From Krasilnikovia cinnamomea (GTDB taxonomy: Bacteria > Actinomycetota > Actinomycetes > Mycobacteriales > Micromonosporaceae), in NCBI RefSeq assembly GCF_004217545.1, contig NZ_SHKY01000001.1, forward strand, positions 1,798,001 through 1,862,000: a stretch of 64,000 nt of DNA. Direction: 5' to 3'. This document shows positions 47,047-55,560 of the stretch, in pieces (within the stretch, counting starts at the first letter, position 1; the number at the start of each line of letters is the position of its first letter). The translations under genes were made by a program, and so were the position numbers. The notes under the pieces are model-generated. The model saw only the letters and a list, made by a program, of their open reading frames with translations, ran no database searches and had not been told where the DNA came from.

Positions 47047-48732
47047 CTAGAAGCGCGCCGGTTCCCGGTAGACGCCCCACTCCGAGCGCAGCGCGTCGCA
47101 GATCTCGCCCAGCGTCGCCTCCGCACGGACCGCGTCCAGCATCGCGGGGATCATGTTCTCCTCGGTCCGGGCGACCGCGACCATCCGGGCCAGAGCCTCC
47201 TTGACCCGTACGTCGTCCCGGTCGTCCCGACGCGCGGACAGGTCGCGTTTCTGGGCGAGCTCGACCTCGTGCGAAACCCGCAGGATCTCCAGGTCCTTGG
47301 CGACCGTACCGGTGTGGCAGTTGACGCCGACGATCTTCTTGTCGCCCTTCTCCAGGGCCTGCTGGTAGACGAACGCCGCCTCGGCGATGTTCGCGGTGAA
47401 CCAGCCGTCCTCGATGCCGCGCAGGATGCCCGCGGTCATCGGGCCGATCGGGTGCGGCGCCGGGTCCAGCGCGAGGATCCGCTCGAAGATCTCCTCGGCC
47501 TCGGCCTCGATCCGGTCCGTCAGTGCCTCCAGGTACCACGAGCCGCCGAGCGGGTCGGCGACGTTGGTGACCCCGGTCTCCTCCATGAGCACCTGCTGGG
47601 TGCGCAGCGCGATCTCGGCGGACTCGTCGGTGGGCAGCGCGAGCGTCTCGTCGAGGGCGTTGGTGTGCAACGAGTTCGTCCCGCCGAGCACGGCTGCGAG
47701 GGCCTCCACGGCGGTGCGTACGACGTTGTTGACCGGCTGCTGCGCGGTCAGCGACACCCCGGCGGTCTGCGTGTGGAACTTCAGCCACAGCGCCTTCTCG
47801 CTGGTGGCGCCGTACACGTCGCGCAGGCGGCGGGCCCAGATCCGGCGCGCGGCCCGGAACTTGGCGATCTCCTCGAAGAAGTCGATGTGCGCATCGAAGA
47901 AGAAGCTCAGCCCCGGCGCGAACGTGTTGACGTCCAGGCCCCGGGAGAGTCCCAGCTCGACGTACCCGAAGCCGTCCGCCAGGGTGTAGGCCAGCTCCTG
48001 CGCGGCGGTCGAACCCGCCTCGCGGATGTGGTAGCCCGAGACCGAGAGCGGCTTGTACTTGGGGATCTCGGCGTGGCAGTACTCCATCAGGTCGCCGATG
48101 AGGCGCAGGTGCGGCTCGGGGGCGAACAGCCACTCCTTCTGCGCGATGTACTCCTTGAAGATGTCGGTCTGCAGGGTCCCGTCGAGCTTGCTCAGGTCGG
48201 CGCCCTGGCGCTCGGCGGCCACCAGGTACATGCAGAAGACCGGCACGGCCGGGCCGGAGATGGTCATGCTGGTCGTGACGTCCTGCAGCTTGATGCCGTC
48301 GAACAGCACGTCCATGTCGGCGGCCGAGTCGATCGCGACACCGCAGTGGCCGACCTCGCCGAGCGACTGCGGGTCGTCGGAGTCGCGGCCCATCAGCGTC
48401 GGCATGTCGAAGGCCACGGACAGCCCGCCGCCACCGGCGGCGAGGATCATCTTGTACCGCTCGTTGGTCTGCCGGGCGTTGCCGAACCCCGCGAACTGCC
48501 GGATGGTCCAGGTCCGTCCGCGGTAGCCGGTGGGATACAGACCCCTGGTGTACGGGTACTCGCCCGGCCAGCCGATCCGCTCGAAGCCCGGGTACGTGGT
48601 GCCGTCCGGTGGGCCGTAGGCCGGGGCGACCTCCAGCCCGGAGAGAGTCGTGAAGTCGGCGTCCCTGGTGCGGGCGGAGTCGTAGCGCTGCTGCCAGCGC
48701 TCACGTCCGGCGGCGATGTCGGCTGCGTCCAT
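47047..48732 (-). CDS. Methylmalonyl-CoA mutase family, large (substrate-binding) subunit
   Basis: 561 residues from the ATG at 48732; no clear SD is present and an ATG 9 bp upstream is possible. The barrel-domain motifs are plain: [15 protein letters not shown] near residue 60, then [17 protein letters not shown], then the [17 protein letters not shown] block. The cobalamin-binding domain (DxHxxG) is absent, so a separate small subunit encoded elsewhere is needed. It could be methylmalonyl-, isobutyryl- or ethylmalonyl-CoA mutase; the epimerase and MeaB-type GTPase nearby favour methylmalonyl-CoA, but this is not decisive. Confidence 0.88.
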   Translation of the reverse strand: MDAADIAAGRERWQQRYDSARTRDADFTTLSGLEVAPAYGPPDGTTYPGFERIGWPGEYPYTRGLYPTGYRGRTWTIRQFAGFGNARQTNERYKMILAAGGGGLSVAFDMPTLMGRDSDDPQSLGEVGHCGVAIDSAADMDVLFDGIKLQDVTTSMTISGPAVPVFCMYLVAAERQGADLSKLDGTLQTDIFKEYIAQKEWLFAPEPHLRLIGDLMEYCHAEIPKYKPLSVSGYHIREAGSTAAQELAYTLADGFGYVELGLSRGLDVNTFAPGLSFFFDAHIDFFEEIAKFRAARRIWARRLRDVYGATSEKALWLKFHTQTAGVSLTAQQPVNNVVRTAVEALAAVLGGTNSLHTNALDETLALPTDESAEIALRTQQVLMEETGVTNVADPLGGSWYLEALTDRIEAEAEEIFERILALDPAPHPIGPMTAGILRGIEDGWFTANIAEAAFVYQQALEKGDKKIVGVNCHTGTVAKDLEILRVSHEVELAQKRDLSARRDDRDDVRVKEALARMVAVARTEENMIPAMLDAVRAEATLGEICDALRSEWGVYREPARF

Positions 48733-48752
48733 GCGGCACATGGTATGCGACT

Positions 48753-48779
48753 CGACTGAACGATGGCTAAGTTGAGTCG
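48753..48779. promoter_or_regulatory. Shared element upstream of the mutase gene
   Basis: ACTGAACGATGGCTA (48755-48769) is found again, with one change, upstream of the thiolase gene at 53203. Here it also sits in a longer dyad: CGACTGAAC (48753-48761) against GTTGAGTCG (48771-48779), 8 of 9 positions paired. It lies 21 bp upstream of the mutase start and is a plausible repressor site of TetR type. Confidence 0.5.
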
Positions 48780-48877
48780 TGCCTGTCGCCGATCGCACTG
48801 GATCCGGGCCGGTCGGCCACGGTTGCCCTGGACACACGGGGCTGCGGCACGGCGCTGAGGAGGCTAGTTTTCCGGCC

Positions 48878-49537
48878 ATGAATCTGCGCGACCCGCGGCT
48901 TGCCACCGCCATCCGCCTGCTCACGGCCACCGCCGTGCTGGTCGGCGTGATCCTCGATGCCTCCGGCGACTCGACCGTGCTGTCGCTGCTGCCGTACTTC
49001 ACCATCCAGAGCAGCATCGCCTACGGCGCCTTCGCGGCCTGGGCGGCCACCCGGTCGTGGCGCGGCGACCTGAGCACCCCGGCGCCGCTCAAGGGCGCGG
49101 TCACCCTGTACGTGACGATCACCGGCCTGGTGTTCCACTTCGTGCTGGACAACCCGGCGAGCGGCTTCGCGCAGGTCGGGGTCCACCGCACCCCGGCCGA
49201 GGCGGTCGCCAACCAGCTGCTGCACACGGTCGTGCCGCTGCTGGCGGTGCTGGACTGGCTGGTCTTCGACCAGCGGGGCCGCTTCAAGTGGCGGTACGCG
49301 CTGTACTGGCTCGCGTTCCCGCTGTGGTACCTCGGCTTCGCGCTGGTCCGCGGGCTGATCGTGGACAAGTACCCGTACCCGTTCCTGGACGTGAACGACC
49401 TGGGCTACGGCGGCGTCGCGCAGGCCGCCGTCTTCTTCGCGCTGTTCTTCTACCTGCTGGCCCTGCTGTTCGTCGTGATCGACCGGGTGCCCGCGGCACT
49501 GCGGCGCCGACGGGCACCGGAACAGATCGAGGCGTGA
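48878..49537 (+). CDS. Pr6Pr-type six-helix membrane protein
   Basis: 219 residues from the ATG at 48878. Six hydrophobic segments are spread over the length. Conserved family blocks are PYFTIQSSIAYGAFA, then LLHTVVPLLAVLDWLVFDQRG in part, and YPYPFLDVNDLGYGGVA. These fit the Pr6Pr (FAR-17a/AIG1-like) family of unknown bacterial function. A TAGTTT hexamer at 48865-48870, 7 nt before the ATG, suggests a leaderless transcript. It is divergent from the mutase gene and shares its promoter region. Confidence 0.8.
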   Translation: MNLRDPRLATAIRLLTATAVLVGVILDASGDSTVLSLLPYFTIQSSIAYGAFAAWAATRSWRGDLSTPAPLKGAVTLYVTITGLVFHFVLDNPASGFAQVGVHRTPAEAVANQLLHTVVPLLAVLDWLVFDQRGRFKWRYALYWLAFPLWYLGFALVRGLIVDKYPYPFLDVNDLGYGGVAQAAVFFALFFYLLALLFVVIDRVPAALRRRRAPEQIEA

Positions 49538-49540
49538 ACG

Positions 49541-49578
49541 GCGGACGGCCCCCGGGAATCCTCCCGGGGGCCGTCCGC
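49541..49578. terminator. Strong bidirectional hairpin terminator
   Basis: A perfect 17-bp stem, GCGGACGGCCCCCGGGA (49541-49557) and TCCCGGGGGCCGTCCGC (49562-49578), loop ATCC. It lies between the convergent Pr6Pr and sugar-binding protein genes, 4 and 12 bp from their ends. Confidence 0.8.
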
Positions 49579-49589
49579 GTAGCCGGAGC

Positions 49590-50714
49590 TCAGACGCCGT
49601 TCTCGGTGCAGAGCTTCTCGAACGCGTCCTTGCAGACGTCCGCGCGGTCGACGAACTTGTCCTGCACCACGTCCTTGACGTTCTCCTTGAAGATCAGCTG
49701 CGGCTTCAGCAGCACGGCCGGGACGTACGCGCCGGACTCGACGTCCTTCACCTTGCCGCCGACCTCGATCTTCTCGCCCTTGAAGAGCTTGATCGCGAGG
49801 TTGGCCGCGGCCTCGGCCTCCTGCTTGATCGGCTTGTACACGGTCATGCACTGGTCGCCGGCGAGGATGTTCTGCAGGCCCTGCACGGTGGCGTCCTGGC
49901 CGGTGACCGGCACCACGCCGTTGAGCTTGCTCTTCTTCAGCACCCCGATGGCCGCGTTCGCCAGGCCGTCGTTGGCCGCCACCACGCCACGGATCTTGCC
50001 CTGGGTCTGGGCCATCATCTGCTCGAAGATGACCCCGGCCTCGTCGTTGCTCCATTCCGGCACCGACTGGTCCGGACCCTTCACGTACGCCTGCGAGTCG
50101 TACATGGGCTGGAGCACCTGCTCGTAGCCCTGCTTGAACTGGGTGGCGTTGTTGTCCGTCGGCGAGCCGTTGAGGTCGGCCACGAGGGGAGCCTTGGTCC
50201 CCTTCTCCTTGAGGCACCGGACCAGGCCCTGGCCCTGCATCTGGCCGACCGTGACGTTGTTGAAGCTCACGTAGTAGTCGGCGCCGCCGTTGAGGGTGAG
50301 GCGGTCGTAGTCGATCGTGGCGAGGCCCGCCTTCCTGGCCTTGCCGAGCACGGTCTTGCCGGTGCCCGAGTCCAGGTTGACGATCATGAGGACCGTGGCG
50401 CCACCGGCGATCATGCTGTCCGCGATCGACGCGAACTTCGCCTTGTCGCCCTGGGCGTTCTGGATGTCGGCCTTGACGCCGGCCGCGTCGAACGCGGCCT
50501 TGAGGAACTTGGGGTCGTCCGTGCCCCACCGCTGCGAACTCTCGGTGTCCGGCAGGATCACGCCGATCTTGCCCTTACCGTTCCCATAGATCTTGGGCCC
50601 GTTCCCGGCGTCGCCGCCGCCGGCGGTGTTGTCACCACCGTTGTCGGTGCAGCCCACCACGCCCCCCATGGTCAATACGCCGACCATGGCAAAGGCGAAC
50701 AACTTCCTACGCAT
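49590..50714 (-). CDS. Sugar ABC transporter substrate-binding lipoprotein (XylF/ChvE-like), orphan
   Basis: 374 residues from the ATG at 50714, with GGAGGAA upstream. The lipobox lies before C22 (GGVVGC). It is a two-lobe periplasmic-binding fold of the ribose/xylose class: IGVILPDTESSQRW, then DSMIAGGATVLMIVNLDSG, then VVAANDGLANAAIGVLKKS and VPVTGQDA. Such proteins feed a sugar to an ABC importer of the xylGH type. No ATPase or permease gene is beside it; a strong terminator follows directly. It may serve an importer encoded elsewhere or act in sensing. Confidence 0.9.
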   Translation of the reverse strand: MRRKLFAFAMVGVLTMGGVVGCTDNGGDNTAGGGDAGNGPKIYGNGKGKIGVILPDTESSQRWGTDDPKFLKAAFDAAGVKADIQNAQGDKAKFASIADSMIAGGATVLMIVNLDSGTGKTVLGKARKAGLATIDYDRLTLNGGADYYVSFNNVTVGQMQGQGLVRCLKEKGTKAPLVADLNGSPTDNNATQFKQGYEQVLQPMYDSQAYVKGPDQSVPEWSNDEAGVIFEQMMAQTQGKIRGVVAANDGLANAAIGVLKKSKLNGVVPVTGQDATVQGLQNILAGDQCMTVYKPIKQEAEAAANLAIKLFKGEKIEVGGKVKDVESGAYVPAVLLKPQLIFKENVKDVVQDKFVDRADVCKDAFEKLCTENGV

Positions 50715-50960
50715 CCCGCGTTCCTCCCGGCCAGAGGCGGCAAAGGCTACCAGCGCTGGAGCCCAGGTAAACCCCCGCATCTGTACGAACTTTGTCACTG
50801 TCCGCAGGCAATTCCGGGCCGGCAGCCACCGAGCGAAACAGGGCGAACACGAGCGGTGCTCATTTCTCGCTGAGACGCCCGGTTTTCGCCCCTTTGCGGC
50901 GCACATCATCGACTCTGCCCGATCAGGCACCCTGTCGGGAACCACCGGATTCCGGGCTGG

Positions 50961-51944
50961 TCAGAGCCGCTTGAGCAGCTCCTCGGCCGCCGCGTACGGA
51001 TCGATCTCGCCGTCCGCCACGCGGGTGGCCAGCGCGCTCAGCGCCGTACCCTCCCGAAGGGAGCCCAGCCGGGCGCGCAGCGTGCCCAGCGCGATCGCCT
51101 CGACCTCGGCGGCGGCCCGCTCCTGCTGCCGGCGGCCCAGCTCGCCGCTGCTCTCCAGCCAGTCCCGGTGCTTGGCGATCGCGGCCACCACGTCGTCGAC
51201 CCCCTCGCCGCGCACCGCGGTGGCCCGCACGACCTGCGGCCGCCACTCGCCGGGGGCCCGCTCGCCGAGGGCGAGCATGCCCTGGATGTCGCGGTACGTG
51301 GCGTCGGCGCCGGGCCGGTCCGCCTTGTTCACCACGAAGACGTCCGCGATCTCCAGGATGCCGGCCTTGACCGCCTGGATCGCGTCGCCCATCCCCGGCG
51401 CCAGCAGCACCAGCGTGGTGTCGGCCAGCGAGGCGATCTCCACCTCGGCCTGGCCCACCCCGACCGTCTCGACCAGCACCACGTCGCAGCCCGCGCCCTC
51501 CAGCACCCGCACCGCCTGCGGCGTCGTCGCGGACAGGCCGCCGAGATGGCCCCGGCTGGACATGGATCGGATGTAGACGCCCGGGTCCGTGCTGTGCTCC
51601 TGCATCCGCACCCGGTCGCCGAGGATCGCCCCGCCGGTGAACGGGCTGGACGGGTCGACCGCCAGCACCCCCACCCGGCGCCCCTGCTTGCGCAGCGCCC
51701 GAACCAGCTCGTTCGTGGTGGTCGACTTGCCCACCCCGGGCGAGCCGGTCAGCCCGACGACCTGCGCCTGCCCCGCGTACGGGGCGAGCGCGGCGGCCAC
51801 GGCGGGCAGCGCCGGGTCGCCGTTCTCGACGAGGCTGATGAGCCGCGCGACGGCGCGCGGGTCGCCGTCGCGGGCGCGGGCCACCAGCGTGGGCACGTCA
51901 CGGGAACGGCGCGGGGTGAAGGTCACGGGAGCATCCTGCACCAT
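50961..51944 (-). CDS. meaB: MeaB/ArgK-type G3E GTPase (methylmalonyl-CoA mutase chaperone)
   Basis: 327 residues. G1 is GLTGSPGVGKST near residue 67; LVETVGVGQAE and NKADRPGA are the later G motifs. The stretch AVDPSSPFTGGAILGDRVRM is diagnostic of MeaB/ArgK. The protein protects and reloads cobalamin-dependent acyl-CoA mutases. Its client here is probably the mutase at 47-48.7 kb, although two unrelated genes lie between. It begins 15 bp after the thiolase stop on the same strand, so the two are probably one operon. Confidence 0.93.
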   Translation of the reverse strand: MVQDAPVTFTPRRSRDVPTLVARARDGDPRAVARLISLVENGDPALPAVAAALAPYAGQAQVVGLTGSPGVGKSTTTNELVRALRKQGRRVGVLAVDPSSPFTGGAILGDRVRMQEHSTDPGVYIRSMSSRGHLGGLSATTPQAVRVLEGAGCDVVLVETVGVGQAEVEIASLADTTLVLLAPGMGDAIQAVKAGILEIADVFVVNKADRPGADATYRDIQGMLALGERAPGEWRPQVVRATAVRGEGVDDVVAAIAKHRDWLESSGELGRRQQERAAAEVEAIALGTLRARLGSLREGTALSALATRVADGEIDPYAAAEELLKRL

Positions 51945-51959
51945 CGCGCGATCCCCGGG

Positions 51960-53144
51960 TCAGGCAGCGGGAACGCGGATGACCAGCGCGTCGCCCTGAC
52001 CGCCGCCGCCGCACAGACCCGCCGCGCCGGTACCGCCGCCGCGGCGGCGCAGCTCCATCGCGAGTGTCAGCACGAGCCGGGCGCCGGACATGCCGATCGG
52101 GTGGCCCAGCGCGATGGCGCCGCCGTTGACGTTGACGATGTCCTCGTCCACCTTGAGCTCGCGCATGGAGTGGATGACGACCTGGGCGAACGCCTCGTTC
52201 ATCTCGATCAGGTCCAGGTCGGCGACCGTGAGGCCGGCCTTGCCGAGCGCGTGCTTGATGGCGTTGGCGGGCTGGGCCTGCAGGGAGTTGTCCGGGCCCG
52301 CCACGTTGCCGTGCGCGACGATCTCGGCCAGCCAGGTCAGCCCCAGTTCCTCGGCCTTGGCCCGGCTCATCACCACGACCGCGGCCGCGCCGTCGGAGAT
52401 CGGCGACGAGCTGCCCGCGGTGATCGTGCCGTCGGGCAGGAACGCGGGACGCAGCCTGCCCAGCGTCTCGGCGGTCGACTCGGGGCGTACGCCCTCGTCC
52501 GTGTCGATCATCGGGTCGACCTCGCGCAGACCGCCGCGGATCGGCACGATCTCCTCCGCGAAGCGGCCCCCGGCCTGGGCGGCCGCCGCGCGCTGGTGGC
52601 TGAGCGCGCTGAACGCGTCCTGCTCGGCGCGGCTGATCCCGAGGTGGACCCCGCTGCGCTCGGTCGACTCGCCCATCGCGGTGCGGTCCCACGGGTCGGT
52701 CAGCCCGTCGTACGCGGTGTGGTCGCGGACGAGGATGTCGCCGTACTTCTTGCCCTGGCGCTGGCCTATGAGCAGGTGCGGGGCGTTGGTCATGGACTCC
52801 ATGCCGCCCGCGACCACGATGTCGAACTCACCGGCGCGGATCAGCTGGTCGGCCAGGGCGATCGCGTCGAGGCCGGAGAGGCAGACCTTGTTGATGGTCA
52901 CCGCGGGCACGTTCATCGGGATTCCGGCGGCGACCGCGGCCTGCCGGGCGGGGATCTGGCCGGCGCCCGCCTGCAGCACCTGGCCCATGATCACGTACTC
53001 GACCTGGTCGGGGCGCACCCCGCCGCGTTCCAGGGCGGCGGCGATGGCATGGCCACCCAGCGCGGTGGCCGGAAGGTCCTTGAGGTTGCCGAGCAGCCGG
53101 CCCATCGGGGTCCGGGCGCCGCTGACGATCACCGAGCTGGTCAC
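51960..53144 (-). CDS. Acetyl-CoA C-acetyltransferase (thiolase)
   Basis: 394 residues, GTG start at 53144. Thiolase residues are intact: C88 in INKVCLSG, the histidine in [11 protein letters not shown], and the late cysteine in [10 protein letters not shown]. It also keeps NEAFAQV. It can make acetoacetyl-CoA or cleave 3-ketoacyl-CoA; the biosynthetic-type opening [10 protein letters not shown] does not settle the direction. It heads the thiolase-meaB operon. Upstream, at 53203, lies the same element found before the mutase gene, suggesting common control. Confidence 0.93.
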   Translation of the reverse strand: MTSSVIVSGARTPMGRLLGNLKDLPATALGGHAIAAALERGGVRPDQVEYVIMGQVLQAGAGQIPARQAAVAAGIPMNVPAVTINKVCLSGLDAIALADQLIRAGEFDIVVAGGMESMTNAPHLLIGQRQGKKYGDILVRDHTAYDGLTDPWDRTAMGESTERSGVHLGISRAEQDAFSALSHQRAAAAQAGGRFAEEIVPIRGGLREVDPMIDTDEGVRPESTAETLGRLRPAFLPDGTITAGSSSPISDGAAAVVVMSRAKAEELGLTWLAEIVAHGNVAGPDNSLQAQPANAIKHALGKAGLTVADLDLIEMNEAFAQVVIHSMRELKVDEDIVNVNGGAIALGHPIGMSGARLVLTLAMELRRRGGGTGAAGLCGGGGQGDALVIRVPAA

Positions 53145-53202
53145 GGGTCTTCGCCTTCACGAGTTGTCGCCGGCGGGACGCCCCGCACTGGGCGCCACGC
53201 CA

Positions 53203-53217
53203 ACTGAACGATGGTTA
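53203..53217. promoter_or_regulatory. Shared element upstream of the thiolase gene
   Basis: ACTGAACGATGGTTA matches 48755-48769 at 14 of 15 positions and lies in the same orientation relative to its downstream minus-strand gene (59 bp from the thiolase start). It also lies 72 bp upstream of the divergent epimerase gene. Confidence 0.5.
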
Positions 53218-53288
53218 GGGTCAGCGTAGCCGTACGCCCGAGGGGAGACCCAGTCCCTTCGCACCGCGAAGATGTCACACTTCCGTTC

Positions 53289-53735
53289 ATGCCAACGCTG
53301 CCCGCCGTCGGACTGCTCCGGATCGACCACGTCGGTATCGCCGTCGCAGACCTGGACGCCGCCCTCGCCTTCTACGCCGAGAACTTCGGCCTGCACTGCG
53401 TGCACGAGGAGACCAACGACGAACAGGGGGTCCGGGAGGCGATGCTGGCCGTCGGGCCGGACGGCTCCGGGCCACGGCTGCAACTGCTGGCCCCGACCAG
53501 CCCGCAGTCGGCCATCGCGAAGTTCCTGGACCGCAGCGGGCCCGGACTGCAACAGCTCGCCTACACCGTGGCCGATGTCGAGGCCGCCAGCGCGGCACTG
53601 CGCGCCCGGGGGCTGCGGCTGCTCTACGACATCCCGCGCCGGGGGACCGGCGGGTCCCGGATCAACTTCGTGCACCCCAAGGACGCCGGCGGGGTGCTGG
53701 TGGAGCTCGTCGAACCAGCCGCCGGGGAGGCCTGA
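53289..53735 (+). CDS. mce: Methylmalonyl-CoA epimerase (VOC family)
   Basis: 148 residues from the ATG at 53289; no SD is visible. Two glyoxalase-like modules give the metal site: H14 in RIDHVGIAV, Gln in RLQLLAP, and Glu in VLVELVEP. The position usually held by His in GLHHIA is Gln in GLQQLAYTV, which I believe is common in actinobacterial members. It interconverts the R and S forms of methylmalonyl-CoA for the mutase. It is divergent from thiolase-meaB and completes a propionyl-CoA/methylmalonyl-CoA set. Confidence 0.88.
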   Translation: MPTLPAVGLLRIDHVGIAVADLDAALAFYAENFGLHCVHEETNDEQGVREAMLAVGPDGSGPRLQLLAPTSPQSAIAKFLDRSGPGLQQLAYTVADVEAASAALRARGLRLLYDIPRRGTGGSRINFVHPKDAGGVLVELVEPAAGEA

Positions 53736-53979
53736 TTCGTACGCCTTGCGAGTGAAAGATCCTGGCAAGTACCAGCCCCGCCTGGCAGGATGTAGTGCAT
53801 CGTCGGGCGCCGACGTGTGCCCATCCGCGACGATCACTCGCGAAACCGCAGGACAGCAGGTAGCGACGTCGGCACCGGGCAGAGACGACCCCCCGGCGAC
53901 CCCCTCCGAATGGTTCGACCCGGCCCCCCGACGAGCCGCGAACCGGCAAATCTAGGCGCAGAACCCGGGCCGTACGGTC

Positions 53980-54010
53980 TTGCGTGGCCCCCTGGGGGGT
54001 CTGCCAGTAT
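53980..54010 (+). promoter_or_regulatory. Predicted leaderless promoter of the first coiled-coil gene
   Basis: TTGCGT (53980-53985) and CAGTAT (54005-54010) with a 19-bp spacer; the ATG at 54017 follows 6 nt after the -10. No SD is present. The 281-bp gap upstream holds no ORF that I can support. Confidence 0.4.
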
Positions 54011-54016
54011 GTCCCA

Positions 54017-55312
54017 ATGCCCCAGCAGCAGGATGCCAATCTCGCGTTCTTCGAGAGCGCAAACTCACAGCACGACTTCACCGTCGTCCTGCGCGGCTAC
54101 GACCGCGGACAGGTGGACGCACACCTCGGCCGGCTGGTCGCCGCCCTGAACCAGTCGGAACAGGCGCGCGGCGAGGCCGAGCAGCGCATGAACGATGCGC
54201 AACGCCGGCTGCGCCAGGCCGAGCAGCGGCTCAATACGGTCGAGCAGAAACTGGCCGACAGCAACAAGCTGCTGGAGGAGAACAACCGGCCGACGCTCTC
54301 CGGGCTGGGCACCCGGGTCGAGCAGATCCTGCGGCTGGCCGAGGAACAGGCCAACGACCATCGCAACGAGGCGAAGCGGGAGTCCGAGGGCATCCTCTCC
54401 GCGGCGCGCCTCGAGGCACGCGAGATCACGGACAAGGCGCGCGCCGAGGCCGCCGCCATGAAGGCGACGGCGGAGCGCGAGTCGGGGCAGCTGCGCACGC
54501 ACGCCGAGCGGGAGGCCGCCGAGACCCGGGTGCAGGCCCGCCGCGAGGCCGACACGCTGCGCAGCGACGCGGACCGCGAGACCAAGCAGCTGCGTACGGT
54601 CACCGCGCACGAGGTCGCCGAGCTGAAGTCCACCGTGGAGCGGGAGGTCGCGTCGCTGCGCGCCACCGCCGAACGGGAGATCACCCAGCTGCGCGCCAAG
54701 GCCGCCCGCGAGGCCGAGGAGAAGCGGGCCGAGGCCACCAAGATGCTCACCGACGCCCGCGACAAGCGCGACAAGGACCTGCAGGCCCTCGCGCTGGAGG
54801 TCGCCGAGCGGCGGGAGAAGTCCGAGCGCGAGGAGGCTGAGCGCCACGGCGCCCAGGTCAGCGCCACCCAGAAGATGGTGGCCGAGGCCGAGGAGCGCGC
54901 CCGCGCCGCCGAGGACCGCGCCAAGGAGATCGAGCAGCGCGCCGAGAGCCGCCGCATCGAGAGCGAGCGCGGCGCCGTCGAGGCGGTCGAGAAGGCCCGC
55001 GCCCTCGCGGACAAGACCGTCACCGAGGCACGTGCGGAGGCGCAGCGGCTGCTCAGCGAGGCGCGTACCGAGGCCGAACTGACCACCCAGGCCGCCAAGC
55101 GTGAGGTCGAGGACCTGACCCGGCAGAAGAACGCGGTCACCAGCCAGCTCGGCCAGATGCTCTCCGGCCTGTCGGGCCTGGTGCCCACGCCGGGCGGCGC
55201 TCAGGCCGCCGAGGCGTCGGCCGCCGCCAAGGTGGACACCCCGGCGCAGCGCTCGGCCGAGAACGGCACTCCGCCGACCGACGACAAGGTCACGGCCAAG
55301 ACGACCACCTGA
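54017..55312 (+). CDS. DivIVA/Scy-like coiled-coil protein 1
   Basis: 431 residues. The N-terminal motif FTVVLRGYDRGQVDAHLGRL is the DivIVA-type membrane/pole-targeting segment. A conserved block THRVEQIL-like (GTRVEQILRLAEEQAN) follows near 110. Residues 120-390 are an almost unbroken Ala/Glu/Arg coiled coil. The tail is Ala/Thr/Pro-rich. This layout matches Scy and FilP-type proteins that organise polar growth and the hyphal cytoskeleton in Streptomyces. It is the first of two tandem paralogues and is followed by a hairpin terminator. Confidence 0.82.
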   Translation: MPQQQDANLAFFESANSQHDFTVVLRGYDRGQVDAHLGRLVAALNQSEQARGEAEQRMNDAQRRLRQAEQRLNTVEQKLADSNKLLEENNRPTLSGLGTRVEQILRLAEEQANDHRNEAKRESEGILSAARLEAREITDKARAEAAAMKATAERESGQLRTHAEREAAETRVQARREADTLRSDADRETKQLRTVTAHEVAELKSTVEREVASLRATAEREITQLRAKAAREAEEKRAEATKMLTDARDKRDKDLQALALEVAERREKSEREEAERHGAQVSATQKMVAEAEERARAAEDRAKEIEQRAESRRIESERGAVEAVEKARALADKTVTEARAEAQRLLSEARTEAELTTQAAKREVEDLTRQKNAVTSQLGQMLSGLSGLVPTPGGAQAAEASAAAKVDTPAQRSAENGTPPTDDKVTAKTTT

Positions 55313-55393
55313 GTCGTACGCCACCCGGTCGTGAAGTTGCGTGGCCCTTCGGGGCGCGCGGCGGTTGATTCGACTGGACGGCACGCCGACGAT

Positions 55394-55426
55394 GCGGGCC
55401 GCATCCGGAACTCCGGTGCGGCCCGC
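55394..55426 (+). terminator. Hairpin terminator between the two coiled-coil genes
   Basis: GCGGGCCGCATCCGG (55394-55408) pairs with CCGGTGCGGCCCGC (55413-55426) around AACT, with one bulged base. TTTT follows at 55432-55435, giving it a short U tract unlike most others here. Confidence 0.65.
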
Positions 55427-55560
55427 GTGCATTTTCGGGCGCCACCACCCCAGGCCGCACGACGGCCCAAGCAGAGTCAAATTGCTACCAGACGCGTAAG
55501 TCCCCCATGCGGGTGTGTACCGGCATGTGACGGGACGAGGCGTGTGTGAGGATGGACAGC

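Noticed and set aside
49541..49578. The 17-bp inverted repeat as a transposon end
   Set aside because: There is no transposase or target duplication nearby; position between convergent stops fits a terminator.
53736..54016. Short ORFs between the epimerase and the first coiled-coil gene
   Set aside because: They continue in shadow frames of flanking genes and show no recognisable motif.
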